A stretch of DNA of 56,337 nucleotides from a virus. The stretch is taken from the IMG/VR virus record IMGVR_UViG_3300033993_002821, positions 1 through 56,337 of that record; one strand, 5' to 3'. A program made the position numbers and the translations under genes. Shown piece after piece: positions 32,070-40,578 of this stretch. The notes below the pieces were generated by a model that worked only from the letters and a program-made list of their open reading frames with translations, had not been told where the DNA came from and did not search any database. Within the stretch, counting starts at the first letter, position 1. Each line of letters begins with the position of its first letter.

Positions 32070-34331
32070 GTGGGGTCGGGCAATCATCAGGGCGACCATT
32101 TTGCGGTTCACGCGGCGGCGGTCGCGCGCGATCTGTTCGGCGAGCCGAACAGGCAGCTTTCGACCAAGGACGAGCTGCGCTTTGGCACCCACGGGTCAAT
32201 GGCTGTCAACCTCAAGACCGGGGCGTTCTACGACCACCAGCACGGCGAGGGCGGCGGTGTTCTTTGGGCGATCGAGCGCGAGAAGGGGCAGACGGTTGCG
32301 GGCGGCAAGGCCATCGAATGGATGCGCGCGAACGGCTATGACGTGGAAGACACCCGCCCCGCCCCGCCGCCCCGGTCTGCGCCTGCGCGGCTGGACCCGG
32401 CGGGCAACTGGCTGCCGCAGCGCGTGCCCGACCACGGGTGCCTGACCAAGACCTACGATTACCGCGACGCGGCGGGCACGCTGGCCTATCAGGTTTGCCG
32501 GTATGATTGGACGGTCGATCCCGCAACCAATCCGAAGGGTCACGAAAAGACCTTTGTCCAGCGCCGCCCCGACGCGTCAAAGCCGAACGGCTGGGCCTAC
32601 AAGATGGAGGGGGTGACCTGGCTGCCCTACCGGCTGCCCGAGCTGCTGGAGGATATCCGGGGCGGGTATGAGATTTTCTTTGTCGAGGGCGAAAAGAAGG
32701 TCGACATGCTGCGGGAGCTTGGCGTGCCCGCGACCTGCAATCATGGCGGGGCGGGGAAGTTTCCCGAAGACCTGGTGCCGTGGTTCAAGGGGGCAAAGCT
32801 TGTTCAGATGCCCGACAATGATGATGCGGGCCGGGCGCATATGGACCTTGTTGCGCGCCGGGTTGCGCCGGTTGCGGCTTCGGTGCGGCGGCTTGATCTT
32901 CCCGGCCTGCCGCCGAAGGGCGGGGTCGATGACTGGCTGCCCGCCGGGGGCAGCGCCGACAAGCTGTATGACCTTGCGGCGGGGGCCGCGCCGTTCGAGG
33001 CCGCGCCGTACAAGAGCCTGTTCGGCGCGGTGCGCTGGCGCGATTTTGACGCCCCCGGCCCGACCTACGAATATCTGATCAAGGGCGTCTTGACCGAAAA
33101 CGAGATCAGCCTGCTGCTGGGCGAGAGCCAAAGCGGCAAGTCCTTTGTCGCGATTGACCTGGCCATGTCGGTTGCGCGCGGGGTGCCGTTCTTCGGGCAT
33201 CAGACGCGCCGGGGCGGGGTGATCTATCAGGCGGGGGAAAGCGCGACGGGCGTGCGCCGCCGCCGCTTCCCGGCCTATGCCCGGCATCATGACGTGCGGG
33301 GCGATGACCTGCCGGTGGTGCTGCTGGAACGGCCCGTGGATTTCTACACCAGCGACGATCAGGTCGATCAGTTCATCGAGGAATGCCGGCATTGGGCGAC
33401 AACCTTCCGTGATCCGCTGAAACTGGTGATCATCGACACCTTCAACCGGGCGACCCCGGGTGCCAATGAGAATGACGGCAAGGACATGGGCGTGGTGCTG
33501 GCGCGCTGCGACCGCATCCGGCGGGCCACGGGCGCGCATGTGATGCTGGTCCACCACCTGAATGCGGGCGGCACCAAGGCGCGGGGCCACACCAGCCTGT
33601 TCGGGAATGTCGAGAATGTCGTCACCGTCCGGCGCGTGCCGGATTCAAAGGATGCCGACGGGCGGCAGTTGCGCGAATGGGTGGTGTCCAAGGCCAAGGA
33701 CGGCGAAGACGGGATCACCCGGAAATTCGTGCTGCGGCAGGTCGAGATCGGCCGCGACGCCGAAGGTGACCCGATCACCTCCTGCGTGGCCCAGCAGCCC
33801 GAGGGCGCTGCGCCGGTGCCGGACGATCCCGAAGGCATCACGGTGGCCGGGGCGAATGCGACCATTCTTCGCGCGACCTATGAGGCGGTGCAGACAAAGG
33901 GCGTGATCGCGCCGCAATATCTTGGCCTGGGGCGCGGGGCGCTGGCGGTCGAAAAGCGCGACCTGCAGGCGATGATCAAGGCCACGCTGGACGCCAGCGA
34001 CGATGACGAGGACGGGCCGAAACCGCGCGACGGGGAATCGCCCGAGCAGGCCGAGGCGCGGTTCAAGAATGCCCGGCGGCAGCTGGTCAAGCGGGCGCGC
34101 GACTACCTCTATTCAAAGGGGGTTATCGGCCAGAAAGACGATTGGACCTGGTTCACCGGCAAGAAGGTGCGGGGCTTTGGCCCGCCGCCCGGACTGGGCG
34201 AGGAGGCGCAGCGCCGCGCCGACGGGCGCGGGCGCGGGCGCAGGCGGGGCGAGGGCGCCGAAGCGCCGCAGGCCCCGGCGGATGACCTGCCCTTCGATGT
34301 GCCCGACGAAAAACTGGACGGGTTCTACTGA
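32070..34331 (+). CDS. Primase-helicase (Toprim + RepA/RecA-like ATPase)
   Basis: 753 residues from GTG 32070, preferred over TTG 32055 because AGGGGG lies just upstream. N-terminal primase-like zone (DELRFGTHGSMAVNLKTGAF, GEGGGVLWAIER), then Toprim near residue 200 (IFFVEGEKKVDML, PDNDDAGRAHMD). A RecA-like helicase follows: Walker A LLGESQSGKSF near 350, Walker B LVIIDTFNRA near 452, HVMLVHHLNAGGTKARG-type sensor. C-terminus may be a winged helix. It is the likely replication initiator/primase-helicase. No DNA polymerase is seen, so host polymerase is presumably used. Confidence 0.87.
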   Translation: MGSGNHQGDHFAVHAAAVARDLFGEPNRQLSTKDELRFGTHGSMAVNLKTGAFYDHQHGEGGGVLWAIEREKGQTVAGGKAIEWMRANGYDVEDTRPAPPPRSAPARLDPAGNWLPQRVPDHGCLTKTYDYRDAAGTLAYQVCRYDWTVDPATNPKGHEKTFVQRRPDASKPNGWAYKMEGVTWLPYRLPELLEDIRGGYEIFFVEGEKKVDMLRELGVPATCNHGGAGKFPEDLVPWFKGAKLVQMPDNDDAGRAHMDLVARRVAPVAASVRRLDLPGLPPKGGVDDWLPAGGSADKLYDLAAGAAPFEAAPYKSLFGAVRWRDFDAPGPTYEYLIKGVLTENEISLLLGESQSGKSFVAIDLAMSVARGVPFFGHQTRRGGVIYQAGESATGVRRRRFPAYARHHDVRGDDLPVVLLERPVDFYTSDDQVDQFIEECRHWATTFRDPLKLVIIDTFNRATPGANENDGKDMGVVLARCDRIRRATGAHVMLVHHLNAGGTKARGHTSLFGNVENVVTVRRVPDSKDADGRQLREWVVSKAKDGEDGITRKFVLRQVEIGRDAEGDPITSCVAQQPEGAAPVPDDPEGITVAGANATILRATYEAVQTKGVIAPQYLGLGRGALAVEKRDLQAMIKATLDASDDDEDGPKPRDGESPEQAEARFKNARRQLVKRARDYLYSKGVIGQKDDWTWFTGKKVRGFGPPPGLGEEAQRRADGRGRGRRRGEGAEAPQAPADDLPFDVPDEKLDGFY

Positions 34332-34807
34332 TGCCGCAGGCCGGGCCGGTTGATCAGTGGACGCCAAAGCTGGTGCGCGAACGGCTGATCGAGGCCGCGA
34401 CCTGGGTGCGCTACTACGGCGGGCCGGTTGGCCCCGCCCCGATGCGTTCGGCGCTGCCCGGCTATGCCGTCTCGCTTGAGGATCACCTGGCCGAAGGCTG
34501 GGGCATTCCCGAGGTTGCCGGGAATGACGACGAGGCCGGGCGGCTGCAGCACATGCCGCTGCCCCCCGGCCCCGACCGGATCACCGCCCTTGAAGACGCG
34601 CTGACATGGGTCGGGCGCTATGTGGCGCGCGACCACCGCGTGCTGGCGCGGATTCTGCAGATGTGGATTCGCTGCCGGGTGTATCGCGGCAGCTTTGACG
34701 CGGTCTGCGCCGATCTGCGGATCAGCCGGGCGCATGCCTATGTGCTGCGCGACCGCGCGCTGGGTCTGATCGCGCGGGGCCTTGACGGCGAGGGGCACCG
34801 GCCATGA
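34331..34807 (+). CDS. HTH-containing protein, DUF6362-like
   Basis: 158 residues. Starts with WTPKLVRERLIEAATWVRYY and ends with an HTH-like part (RVYRGSFDAVCADLRISRAH, then AYVLRDRALGLIARGL). This pattern is found in small phage proteins following primase-helicase genes. DNA binding and a regulatory role are inferred. Start overlaps the helicase stop by one base. Confidence 0.5.
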   Translation: MPQAGPVDQWTPKLVRERLIEAATWVRYYGGPVGPAPMRSALPGYAVSLEDHLAEGWGIPEVAGNDDEAGRLQHMPLPPGPDRITALEDALTWVGRYVARDHRVLARILQMWIRCRVYRGSFDAVCADLRISRAHAYVLRDRALGLIARGLDGEGHRP

Positions 34808-35133
34808 CCCAGGAAACCGCCCCGGCCCCGCAGGCCGACGGGCCAGAGCCTGAGCCCGCGCCGAAGGCCCCGCAGAAGCCGCGCCCGAAGATGACGCTGG
34901 AAGAACAGGCGGTCTTTCTGGCGGGCATCCGGCACCGCTGCACGATGGCCACGGGCGACAGCGCGGGCCGGTTTGCCGGGGGCACGCATCTTTACCTGAC
35001 GGAAGACGACGTGCTGGCGCTGGAAACAATCGAACAATCGCTGACCGTGCTGGCGCTGCACCGGGCCGATGTGCTGGTGCGCGACAAGATCGGGCGCGAC
35101 CGGCGGGCGGGGTCCGGGGGCGGGCCGCGATGA
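34804..35133 (+). CDS. Hypothetical protein
   Basis: 109 residues. Pro/Ala/Glu-rich N-terminus (about 30 residues), then a helical domain (TLEEQAVFLAGIRHRCTMAT, DVLALETIEQSLTVLALHRA) and a basic Gly-rich end. No motif recognised. Overlaps both neighbours by four bases. Confidence 0.5.
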   Translation: MTQETAPAPQADGPEPEPAPKAPQKPRPKMTLEEQAVFLAGIRHRCTMATGDSAGRFAGGTHLYLTEDDVLALETIEQSLTVLALHRADVLVRDKIGRDRRAGSGGGPR

Positions 35134-35384
35134 ACCCCCGGCTTGAACTTTACCGCTCGGGCGGGTCGCTGGTGGTACGGCGGATTTTCGGCAAGGCGGG
35201 CCGCCGGACGGTGGTGATCGACCGCGCGCTGCGGGCGCGGCAGGCGGCGGTGCGGATGGCCGGGGCGGGCGCGGATGTGGCGACGATTGCGCGGACGCTG
35301 CACCGGTCGCGGGCCTTCGTGCGGCGGGCCGTGGCAAAAAAAATTGGTCCTTATCCAACTTTCTTGTTGCCAAAGTTGGATTAA
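35130..35384 (+). CDS. Small basic HTH-like protein
   Basis: 84 residues. N-terminal strands (LVVRRIFGKAGRRTVVI) and a C-terminal HTH-like stretch (AAVRMAGAGADVATIARTLH, then RSRAFVRRAVAKK). Its last codons (AAG TTG GAT TAA) are part of the operator copy at 35375. A DNA-binding role is plausible. Confidence 0.5.
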   Translation: MNPRLELYRSGGSLVVRRIFGKAGRRTVVIDRALRARQAAVRMAGAGADVATIARTLHRSRAFVRRAVAKKIGPYPTFLLPKLD

Positions 35385-35391
35385 ATCCATT
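35343..35391. promoter_or_regulatory. Operator-like pair before 35440
   Basis: 35375-35391 is GTTGGATTAAATCCATT (15 of 17 match). A weaker copy, ATTGGTCCTTATCCAAC (11 of 17), is at 35343-35359. The strong copy contains the stop codon of the preceding gene. A second rightward promoter under repressor control is implied. Confidence 0.68.
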
Positions 35392-35439
35392 ATTAATCGG
35401 GCAAGGGCAAATCGCCCGGCTGATTGAAGGATTGATGAG

Positions 35440-35688
35440 ATGAGCGAGACCGGAAGCTTCCACAGAGTGCACGCGCGCTTTGAAACCATGCAGAACCTTC
35501 TGAAAACCCTGCGGATTGACGAGGAAGACATTCGCAACGGCACCCGGCTTGCCGCCGATGCCGCGATTGTGCGGCAGAGCAGGGTTATTGAGAGCCTGTG
35601 CGAGATTTCCGCGGTGATGCAGGCCAAGGGTGACTTTGCTCTCATCGAAAATCTGCTGGCAGAGGCGGAGGAAGCAGCATGGAAATAG
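35440..35688 (+). CDS. Hypothetical helical protein
   Basis: 82 residues. First gene after the operator pair. Helical and acidic (HARFETMQNLLKTLRIDEED, RQSRVIESLCEISAVMQAKG). It overlaps the next gene by 10 bases. No family recognised. Confidence 0.55.
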   Translation: MSETGSFHRVHARFETMQNLLKTLRIDEEDIRNGTRLAADAAIVRQSRVIESLCEISAVMQAKGDFALIENLLAEAEEAAWK

Positions 35689-35981
35689 ACCTGACCAAGT
35701 TTCAATGGGCCATCGACTGGATGGACCGCGCCCTGCGCGAAACGCGGGAAACGCTGGCCGAGGCGGACGCAGACAAGCGCTACGCCGTGACCAGAGTCGC
35801 CTTTATGTACATTGCCACGCGCGCCAGATGTCTGCCGGACGGCGCATCCCTTCGGGCGAACGGGAACATCACCCAATTTGATTGGCAGGGCATCCGGGCC
35901 ATTGCCGGACTCGACCCGGACCTGACCTTGTTCGACGACTGGCTTGCCCTCGCCCGCAAGGCAGTGGGGGGTGCAGCATGA
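35679..35981 (+). CDS. Hypothetical protein
   Basis: 100 residues. Helical start (FQWAIDWMDRALRETRETLA) and an aromatic C-terminal part (ITQFDWQGIRAIAGLDPDLT, FDDWLALARKAV). No recognised motif. Coupled to both neighbours by overlap. Confidence 0.5.
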   Translation: MEIDLTKFQWAIDWMDRALRETRETLAEADADKRYAVTRVAFMYIATRARCLPDGASLRANGNITQFDWQGIRAIAGLDPDLTLFDDWLALARKAVGGAA

Positions 35982-36196
35982 GCGCCGACTGGTACGAGCG
36001 GCGTCACGAGTTGCGCCCCGGCATGGTGTTCCGCTCGTCGGATGAGTCTCTGGTCAAACTGGACAGACGAGTCCCCGGTGACGGCACAAAATGGTATGTC
36101 GCCGATTGGTCCTATGGGTCATGGGGCTTCTACGACAGCACCATCGAGCCGGGCGACCTTGTTGAGGTTGCAGATGACCCGCAGGCATCCGCATGA
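35978..36196 (+). CDS. Hypothetical small beta protein
   Basis: 72 residues from ATG 35978 (ATGA overlap). Aromatic, beta-like sequence (WYERRHELRPGMVFRSSDES, KWYVADWSYGSWGFYDSTIE). Function unknown. Confidence 0.52.
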   Translation: MSADWYERRHELRPGMVFRSSDESLVKLDRRVPGDGTKWYVADWSYGSWGFYDSTIEPGDLVEVADDPQASA

Positions 36197-36441
36197 CCAC
36201 CGACTGGACCCCGCCCGAAGACCGCATTGCGGACCTGATCAGCCGCTTCACGCCGCGCCAGCTTGCCATCGGCTACCTGCGGGCGCAGAGGCGCGCCCGT
36301 GAGGCCAACCTAGTGTCCGAGGTCATGAGCGGCCTTTCCGATGCGACCGTCTCTGTGGCGACGGGTGAGGCAAAAGCGGCCGAAGCCGCGCTTGACCGCA
36401 CCTTGGTGACGCTGCGCACCGCGAAAGAGGTGCTGGAATGA
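36193..36441 (+). CDS. Hypothetical helical protein
   Basis: 82 residues. Contains DRIADLISRFTPRQLAIGYL and a long C-terminal helix (GEAKAAEAALDRTLVTLRTA). No family recognised. Overlaps the previous gene by four bases. The following 175 bases (36442-36616) hold only a hairpin and a 22-codon frame. Confidence 0.5.
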   Translation: MTTDWTPPEDRIADLISRFTPRQLAIGYLRAQRRAREANLVSEVMSGLSDATVSVATGEAKAAEAALDRTLVTLRTAKEVLE

Positions 36442-36520
36442 CCCCCGCCATCCCCGTTGACCGTCGCGGCACAGCGACGTCCTGCGCCGGTTTCCCTCCC
36501 TGTTGACGGCGCGCACCTGC

Positions 36521-36554
36521 CCCCGGCGACCTCCTCCCCGCCGGGGGCCTTTTC
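36521..36554 (+). terminator. Terminator-like hairpin before 36617
   Basis: CCCCCGGC (36521-36528) pairs with GCCGGGGG (36541-36548) around a 12-base loop, followed by CCTTTT. It may separate the small-gene cluster from the SSB unit. Confidence 0.5.
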
Positions 36555-36616
36555 AGACCCCGCCATATCCGCCCGCCTCCCCCGTTTCCCAAGTTCCCTT
36601 CCGTTCGAGAGTGACC

Positions 36617-36898
36617 ATGACCAAGACCATCCACTTCAACACAGGCCGGGCCTACGGCCGACATGGCCAGCGCATCGCGGCCACCCTGCATCCGGACGGG
36701 CGCGTCACCTTTTCCGACCACGACCGGATGATCGACGGCGAGTTCAATCTTCCCGACCCGGCCCTGTTTTCCGAAGGCACGGTCCTGCGGCGCTATGACC
36801 GGGGGAATTACACGCCGTCGAAGGCCGCGCTTGAAAACGGGCTTCTGCCGGGCGGCTGCAATGCCCTGCCGGTCATCCCCGCGCCGGGGGGCGTGTGA
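36617..36898 (+). CDS. Hypothetical protein upstream of SSB
   Basis: 93 residues from ATG 36617. Sequence [20 protein letters not shown], then [20 protein letters not shown] and a Pro/Gly-rich end. Similar short proteins (TGRxYxxxGQ...) are widespread in phage early regions; function unknown. One base before the SSB start codon. Confidence 0.55.
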   Translation: MTKTIHFNTGRAYGRHGQRIAATLHPDGRVTFSDHDRMIDGEFNLPDPALFSEGTVLRRYDRGNYTPSKAALENGLLPGGCNALPVIPAPGGV

Positions 36899-36899
36899 C

Positions 36900-37403
36900 A
36901 TGGCCGGTTCTGTCAACAAGGTTATTCTCGTCGGTCGCCTCGGGGGCGACCCCGAGGTCCGCTCGTTCCAGAACGGCGGCAAGGTGGTGAACCTGCGGGT
37001 CGCCACATCCGAAAGCTGGAAGGACAGGCAGAGCGGCGAGCGCAAAGAGCGCACCGAATGGCACAAGGTCTCAATCACGAATGAGTCCGCCGCGACGTTC
37101 GCCGAGCAGTATCTGCGCAAGGGGTCCAGGGTTTACATCGAAGGCCAGCTGGAAACCCGCAAATGGCAGGACCAAAGCGGGGCCGACCGCTATTCCACCG
37201 AAGTTGTGGTGCGCCCCTACAACGGGTCGGTCCTGTCCCTGGACAGCCGCAGCGACGGCGACGGGGCCGACCGCCGCGACGACAGCGACCGGGGCCGCGC
37301 GGCGCAGGGCGGATCGGCCGGGCGCGGGGCCGCAACCGGCGGCGCGCGCGGTGTCAGCGACCTGGACGACGAAATTCCTTTTGCGCCCGAGGTGCGGGCA
37401 TGA
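36900..37403 (+). CDS. ssb: Single-stranded DNA-binding protein
   Basis: 167 residues from ATG 36900. OB-fold typical of bacterial [72 protein letters not shown] Gly/Arg/Asp-rich linker follows. The tail has the DLDDEIPF tip used to recruit repair proteins, but here it is followed by six more residues (APEVRA), which could change tail function. It protects phage ssDNA. Confidence 0.93.
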   Translation: MAGSVNKVILVGRLGGDPEVRSFQNGGKVVNLRVATSESWKDRQSGERKERTEWHKVSITNESAATFAEQYLRKGSRVYIEGQLETRKWQDQSGADRYSTEVVVRPYNGSVLSLDSRSDGDGADRRDDSDRGRAAQGGSAGRGAATGGARGVSDLDDEIPFAPEVRA

Positions 37404-37687
37404 GCGGATTCGAATTCAGCGCCGCGTTCCAGACCTACCGCGCCCGCGCCAAGCCGTCGCTGCCCGAAGACATGCGCCGCCTGATCGACGCGGCGGTGGC
37501 CGAGGGCCGGGTCACCAAGGTGCCCACCGGGGTCAGCGGCCTGCCCGGCTGCTTCTGGGACGGCGAGGCGCAGAACGGCAGCGGCATGCTGCGCCCGGTC
37601 AAGGCGCGCGGCTGGCGGAAAAGGCACAAGCCGTGGCCGGTGAAGGCGCTTTCTGCCCGGATTTTGGCTGCGGTGGAGGTGGCGTGA
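37400..37687 (+). CDS. Hypothetical basic protein
   Basis: 95 residues, ATGA overlap with SSB. Contains [20 protein letters not shown] and [15 protein letters not shown], ending with a basic [20 protein letters not shown]. No recognised family. Confidence 0.5.
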   Translation: MSGFEFSAAFQTYRARAKPSLPEDMRRLIDAAVAEGRVTKVPTGVSGLPGCFWDGEAQNGSGMLRPVKARGWRKRHKPWPVKALSARILAAVEVA

Positions 37688-37986
37688 TGAAAAACGCAAA
37701 GATTATCAGGAGCGCTTTGCGAGAAATGGAGGCCGAGCTTTTGTCAGAGCGGAAGCGGGCAGACGATTTTGAAAACTCCCTTGAATGCCTCCAAGATGTA
37801 GAACGGCAGGTCGCTTACTTGGTCAGCCATCATCTCTTTATGCTGATGCATGAAATAAAGGATTTGGGATGGAATGAAGATCGAGCCCAAATCTACGATC
37901 TGATTAAGGCCCGTAGGGAGCCGTTCAATTTAATTCTTGCGAGCAAGCCTGATTACAATGTTCCCGCGCCGAGAGATGAAAAATGA
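37687..37986 (+). CDS. Hypothetical protein with AT-richer composition
   Basis: 99 residues. Helical, charged (IIRSALREMEAELLSERKRA) with HHLFMLMHEIKDLGWNEDRA. The coding sequence uses many A/T-ending codons, unlike its neighbours, which suggests recent acquisition. Function unknown. Confidence 0.55.
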   Translation: MKNAKIIRSALREMEAELLSERKRADDFENSLECLQDVERQVAYLVSHHLFMLMHEIKDLGWNEDRAQIYDLIKARREPFNLILASKPDYNVPAPRDEK

Positions 37987-38066
37987 CCGACCTTCTCGCC
38001 CCCCCCCTAAATCGCCACCTGGCGGCGAACCGGGGTCGGGACGCCTGGCAGGAGCGGGCGGCATGA
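37983..38066 (+). CDS. 27-residue peptide coupled at both ends
   Basis: Short gene (MTDLLAPPLNRHLAANRGRD...) whose start overlaps the previous stop (ATGA) and whose stop overlaps the helicase start (ATGA). The double coupling supports real translation, possibly mainly to couple the helicase gene. Function unknown. Confidence 0.42.
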   Translation: MTDLLAPPLNRHLAANRGRDAWQERAA

Positions 38067-39193
38067 CCGCGCATTGGTCGCCGCAGCAGGCCGGGGCGCT
38101 GGACGCCGTGGCGGCCTGGCACCGCGCGTACAGCGCGGGCGAACGGGTGCCGCAGGTGTTCCGGGTGTTCGGCTTTGCGGGGACCGGCAAGACCACGCTG
38201 GCGCGGCATTTCGCCTCGACCATCAAGGGCCGCACCGTCTATGCGGCCTACACCGGCAAGGCCGCGCTGATGATGCAGCGCAATGGCTGCGAGGGGGCCT
38301 CGACCATTCACGGGCTGATCTACCAGGTCAAGGAGCGGCCCGACGGGTCTGTCGAATTCGTGCTGGACCCCGAAAGCGCCGCCGCCGACGCGGCGCTGAT
38401 CGTGATCGACGAATGCTCGATGGTGGACGAGGAAATCGGCCGCGACCTGCTGTCCTACCGCCGGCCGATCCTTGTGCTGGGCGACCCGGCGCAGCTGCCC
38501 CCGGTGAAGGGCGCGGGCTATTTCACGGCGGCAACGCCGGACGTGATGCTGACCGAGATTCACCGGCAGGCGAAGGACAACCCGATCATCCGGCTTGCAA
38601 CCGCGTCCCGGCTGGGCGAGCGCCTTGCCCTTGGCGAATACGGGGCAAGTCAGGTCGTTGCACGCGGCGTCCTTTCGGGGGCCGAGGTGCTGCGGGCCGA
38701 CCAGGTGCTGGTGGGCCGCAACGACACCCGCCGCCAGTACAACGCCCGGATGCGGGGGCTGCGCGGCTTTTCCGGGCCGCTGCCCGATGCGGGCGACCGG
38801 CTGGTCTGCCTGAAGAACGACCGCAGCAAGGGCATCTTCAACGGCGGGCTGTTCCGGGTGACGCAGGTTCTGGAACCGGTTGCCACAAGGGGCCGCGACG
38901 CCGGGTTCATGAAGCTGCTGCTGGGCTCTGATGATTTTCCCGACCGGGCGGGGATCGAGGTGAAGGTGCACCGCGCCTTCTTTGACGGTGATCCGAACGC
39001 GCTGGACTGGACGGTTCTGCGCGGCAGCCAGCAGTTCGACTTCGGCTATGCCCTGACCTGCCACAAGGCGCAGGGCAGCCAATGGCCGGACGTGATTGCC
39101 TATGACGAAAGCGGGACGTTCCGCGAGGACTGGGCGCGCTGGCTTTACACCGCGATCACCCGCGCGTCCGAACGCATCACCGTGGTTCAGTAG
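38063..39193 (+). CDS. SF1 helicase, RecD/Dda-like
   Basis: 376 residues from ATG 38063. Motifs in order: FRVFGFAGTGKTTLA (Walker A), ALIVIDECSMV (Walker B), LVLGDPAQLPPV (motif III), HRQAKDNPIIRLA (motif IV), FDFGYALTCHKAQGSQWPDV (motif V) and LYTAITRASERITVV (motif VI). This is the Dda/RecD2-type ATP-dependent 5'-3' helicase, probably used for replication restart or recombination. Confidence 0.92.
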   Translation: MTAHWSPQQAGALDAVAAWHRAYSAGERVPQVFRVFGFAGTGKTTLARHFASTIKGRTVYAAYTGKAALMMQRNGCEGASTIHGLIYQVKERPDGSVEFVLDPESAAADAALIVIDECSMVDEEIGRDLLSYRRPILVLGDPAQLPPVKGAGYFTAATPDVMLTEIHRQAKDNPIIRLATASRLGERLALGEYGASQVVARGVLSGAEVLRADQVLVGRNDTRRQYNARMRGLRGFSGPLPDAGDRLVCLKNDRSKGIFNGGLFRVTQVLEPVATRGRDAGFMKLLLGSDDFPDRAGIEVKVHRAFFDGDPNALDWTVLRGSQQFDFGYALTCHKAQGSQWPDVIAYDESGTFREDWARWLYTAITRASERITVVQ

Positions 39194-39202
39194 GGGGCAG
39201 CC

Positions 39203-39382
39203 ATGATCCGACGCCTCAAGATTGCCGGCCTGATCCTTTGGGCCATTGCGCTGATCGTTCTGGGCGGCGCGGCGGATGCCGCCGCGCGCCTGACCCGCTC
39301 GTTTGCCCTGCGCGCCATCGCCGATGACCTGGGCGGGGCGCATGACAGAACCCTGATCAGGATTGAAGGACTGCTGAAATGA
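39203..39382 (+). CDS. 59-residue membrane protein
   Basis: One N-terminal membrane span (IAGLILWAIALIVLGGAADA) after a basic start (MIRRLK), then a helical tail (RSFALRAIADDLGGAHDRTL). Overlaps the next small gene by four bases. Function unknown. Confidence 0.52.
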   Translation: MIRRLKIAGLILWAIALIVLGGAADAAARLTRSFALRAIADDLGGAHDRTLIRIEGLLK

Positions 39383-39459
39383 TCGACACACCCCCGACCC
39401 AGGCCGAAGCCGAAGCCGAGCGACGCGCGCAAGCCCGCAAGATGAAAGGCGGTGAGTGA
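39379..39459 (+). CDS. 26-residue charged peptide
   Basis: ATG overlaps the previous stop; its TGA overlaps the next ATG (TGATG). Sequence MIDTPPTQAEAEAERRAQAR plus a basic end. A coupling peptide is as likely as an independent function. Confidence 0.4.
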   Translation: MIDTPPTQAEAEAERRAQARKMKGGE

Positions 39460-39668
39460 TGAAAGACCGAATCTTCTTTGCCTGTGTGTTCGCCTATGCG
39501 CTCTGCGCGGTCCTGACATTCGGCCATGCCGCTGCGAACACGGAATGCACTCGGGACAGGGTTCAAGAGTGCACTGAGGAGGCCGCGCTCAATGGCGCTT
39601 TGGCAGGCCTTGTCTGGCCGCTCTACTGGTCTTGGGTCGCGTTCGATGCGGATGGGCAGCATGGGTGA
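39459..39668 (+). CDS. 69-residue exported or membrane protein
   Basis: Starts MKDRIFFACVFAYALCAVLT, a signal peptide or membrane span, ending near HAAANTECTRD; a second hydrophobic stretch (ALAGLVWPLYWSWVAF) follows. Two Cys in ECTRDRVQEC may pair. Function unknown. Confidence 0.5.
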   Translation: MKDRIFFACVFAYALCAVLTFGHAAANTECTRDRVQECTEEAALNGALAGLVWPLYWSWVAFDADGQHG

Positions 39669-40578
39669 AGGCAGCGCAATCGAGTGGACCGACCACACCT
39701 TCAACCCGTGGACTGGCTGCACCAAGGTCAGCCCGGCCTGCGACCACTGCTATGCCGAAGGCTGGGCAAAGCGCAGCGGACATGTTGAATGGGGGCCGCA
39801 CGCCCCGCGCCGCCGCACGGCAGCCGCAACCTGGCAGGCCCCGCTGAAATGGAATCTGGCGGCGTCACAGGCCGGGCGTGCGCGGGTGTTCTGCGCCAGC
39901 CTTGCGGATGTGTTCGACAATCACCGCTCGATCCTGCCCGAATGGCGTGCGGAGCTGTGGCAGCTGATCGCCGCCACCCCGCACCTGGACTGGCTGCTGC
40001 TGACCAAGCGGCCCCAGAACATCGCGAAGATGCTGCCCCCGACATGGGGCAACGGCTGGCCGAACGTCTGGCTGGGCACGACCGTCGAGAACCAGACCGA
40101 GGCAGACCGGCGGATTCCGCACCTGCTGGCCACCCCTGCGGCGGTGCGGTTCCTCAGCGCGGAACCGCTGCTGGGGCCGGTGGCGCTGGACGCGATCCTG
40201 ACGCCGGACATGGGCATCTACGCTTTGACAGGCATAAGGTCAGACGGCAGAGGTCCTTCGGGGTTCAGTCGCGGCCCCCGTATTGACTGGGTGATCTGCG
40301 GCGGCGAAAGCGGCCCCGGTGCCCGGCCCATGCACCCTGACTGGGCACGGTCCCTGCGCGACCAGTGCGCAAGGGACCGCGTGCCGTTCTTTTTCAAGCA
40401 ACACGGAAAATGGCTGCATGAAAGCCAAGACCCGTATGGGTATTGGGATTGGTCCTACGCCGAAGATCGCGGGATTTTGCACTCATGGCCTGACAAAACC
40501 GACTCAATACCGCTTCGCGGTAAATCCGCCGGTCGCCTTCTGGACGGTCGCGAATGGAACGAGGTGCCAAATGGCTGA
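39661..40578 (+). CDS. DUF5131 (phage Gp37/Gp68) family protein
   Basis: 305 residues from ATG 39661. Conserved features: IEWTDHTFNPWTGCTKVSPA-CDHCYAE with Cys spaced C-x6-C-x2-C, VFCASLADVFDNH, LDWLLLTKRPQNI, NVWLGTTVENQTEADRRIP, RFLSAEPLLG, and WVICGGESGPGARPM. The three-Cys motif suggests an iron-sulfur, radical-SAM-like site, as proposed for this family; the reaction is unknown. The gene is followed at once by a DUF4326 gene. Confidence 0.82.
   Translation: MGEGSAIEWTDHTFNPWTGCTKVSPACDHCYAEGWAKRSGHVEWGPHAPRRRTAAATWQAPLKWNLAASQAGRARVFCASLADVFDNHRSILPEWRAELWQLIAATPHLDWLLLTKRPQNIAKMLPPTWGNGWPNVWLGTTVENQTEADRRIPHLLATPAAVRFLSAEPLLGPVALDAILTPDMGIYALTGIRSDGRGPSGFSRGPRIDWVICGGESGPGARPMHPDWARSLRDQCARDRVPFFFKQHGKWLHESQDPYGYWDWSYAEDRGILHSWPDKTDSIPLRGKSAGRLLDGREWNEVPNG

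Noticed and set aside
36438-36506. 22-codon frame after 36441
   Set aside because: Only the overlap with the preceding stop favours it; Pro/Cys-rich sequence without further support.
37925-39391. 488-codon minus-strand frame opposite the SF1 helicase
   Set aside because: Helicase motifs I-VI on the plus strand are unambiguous.
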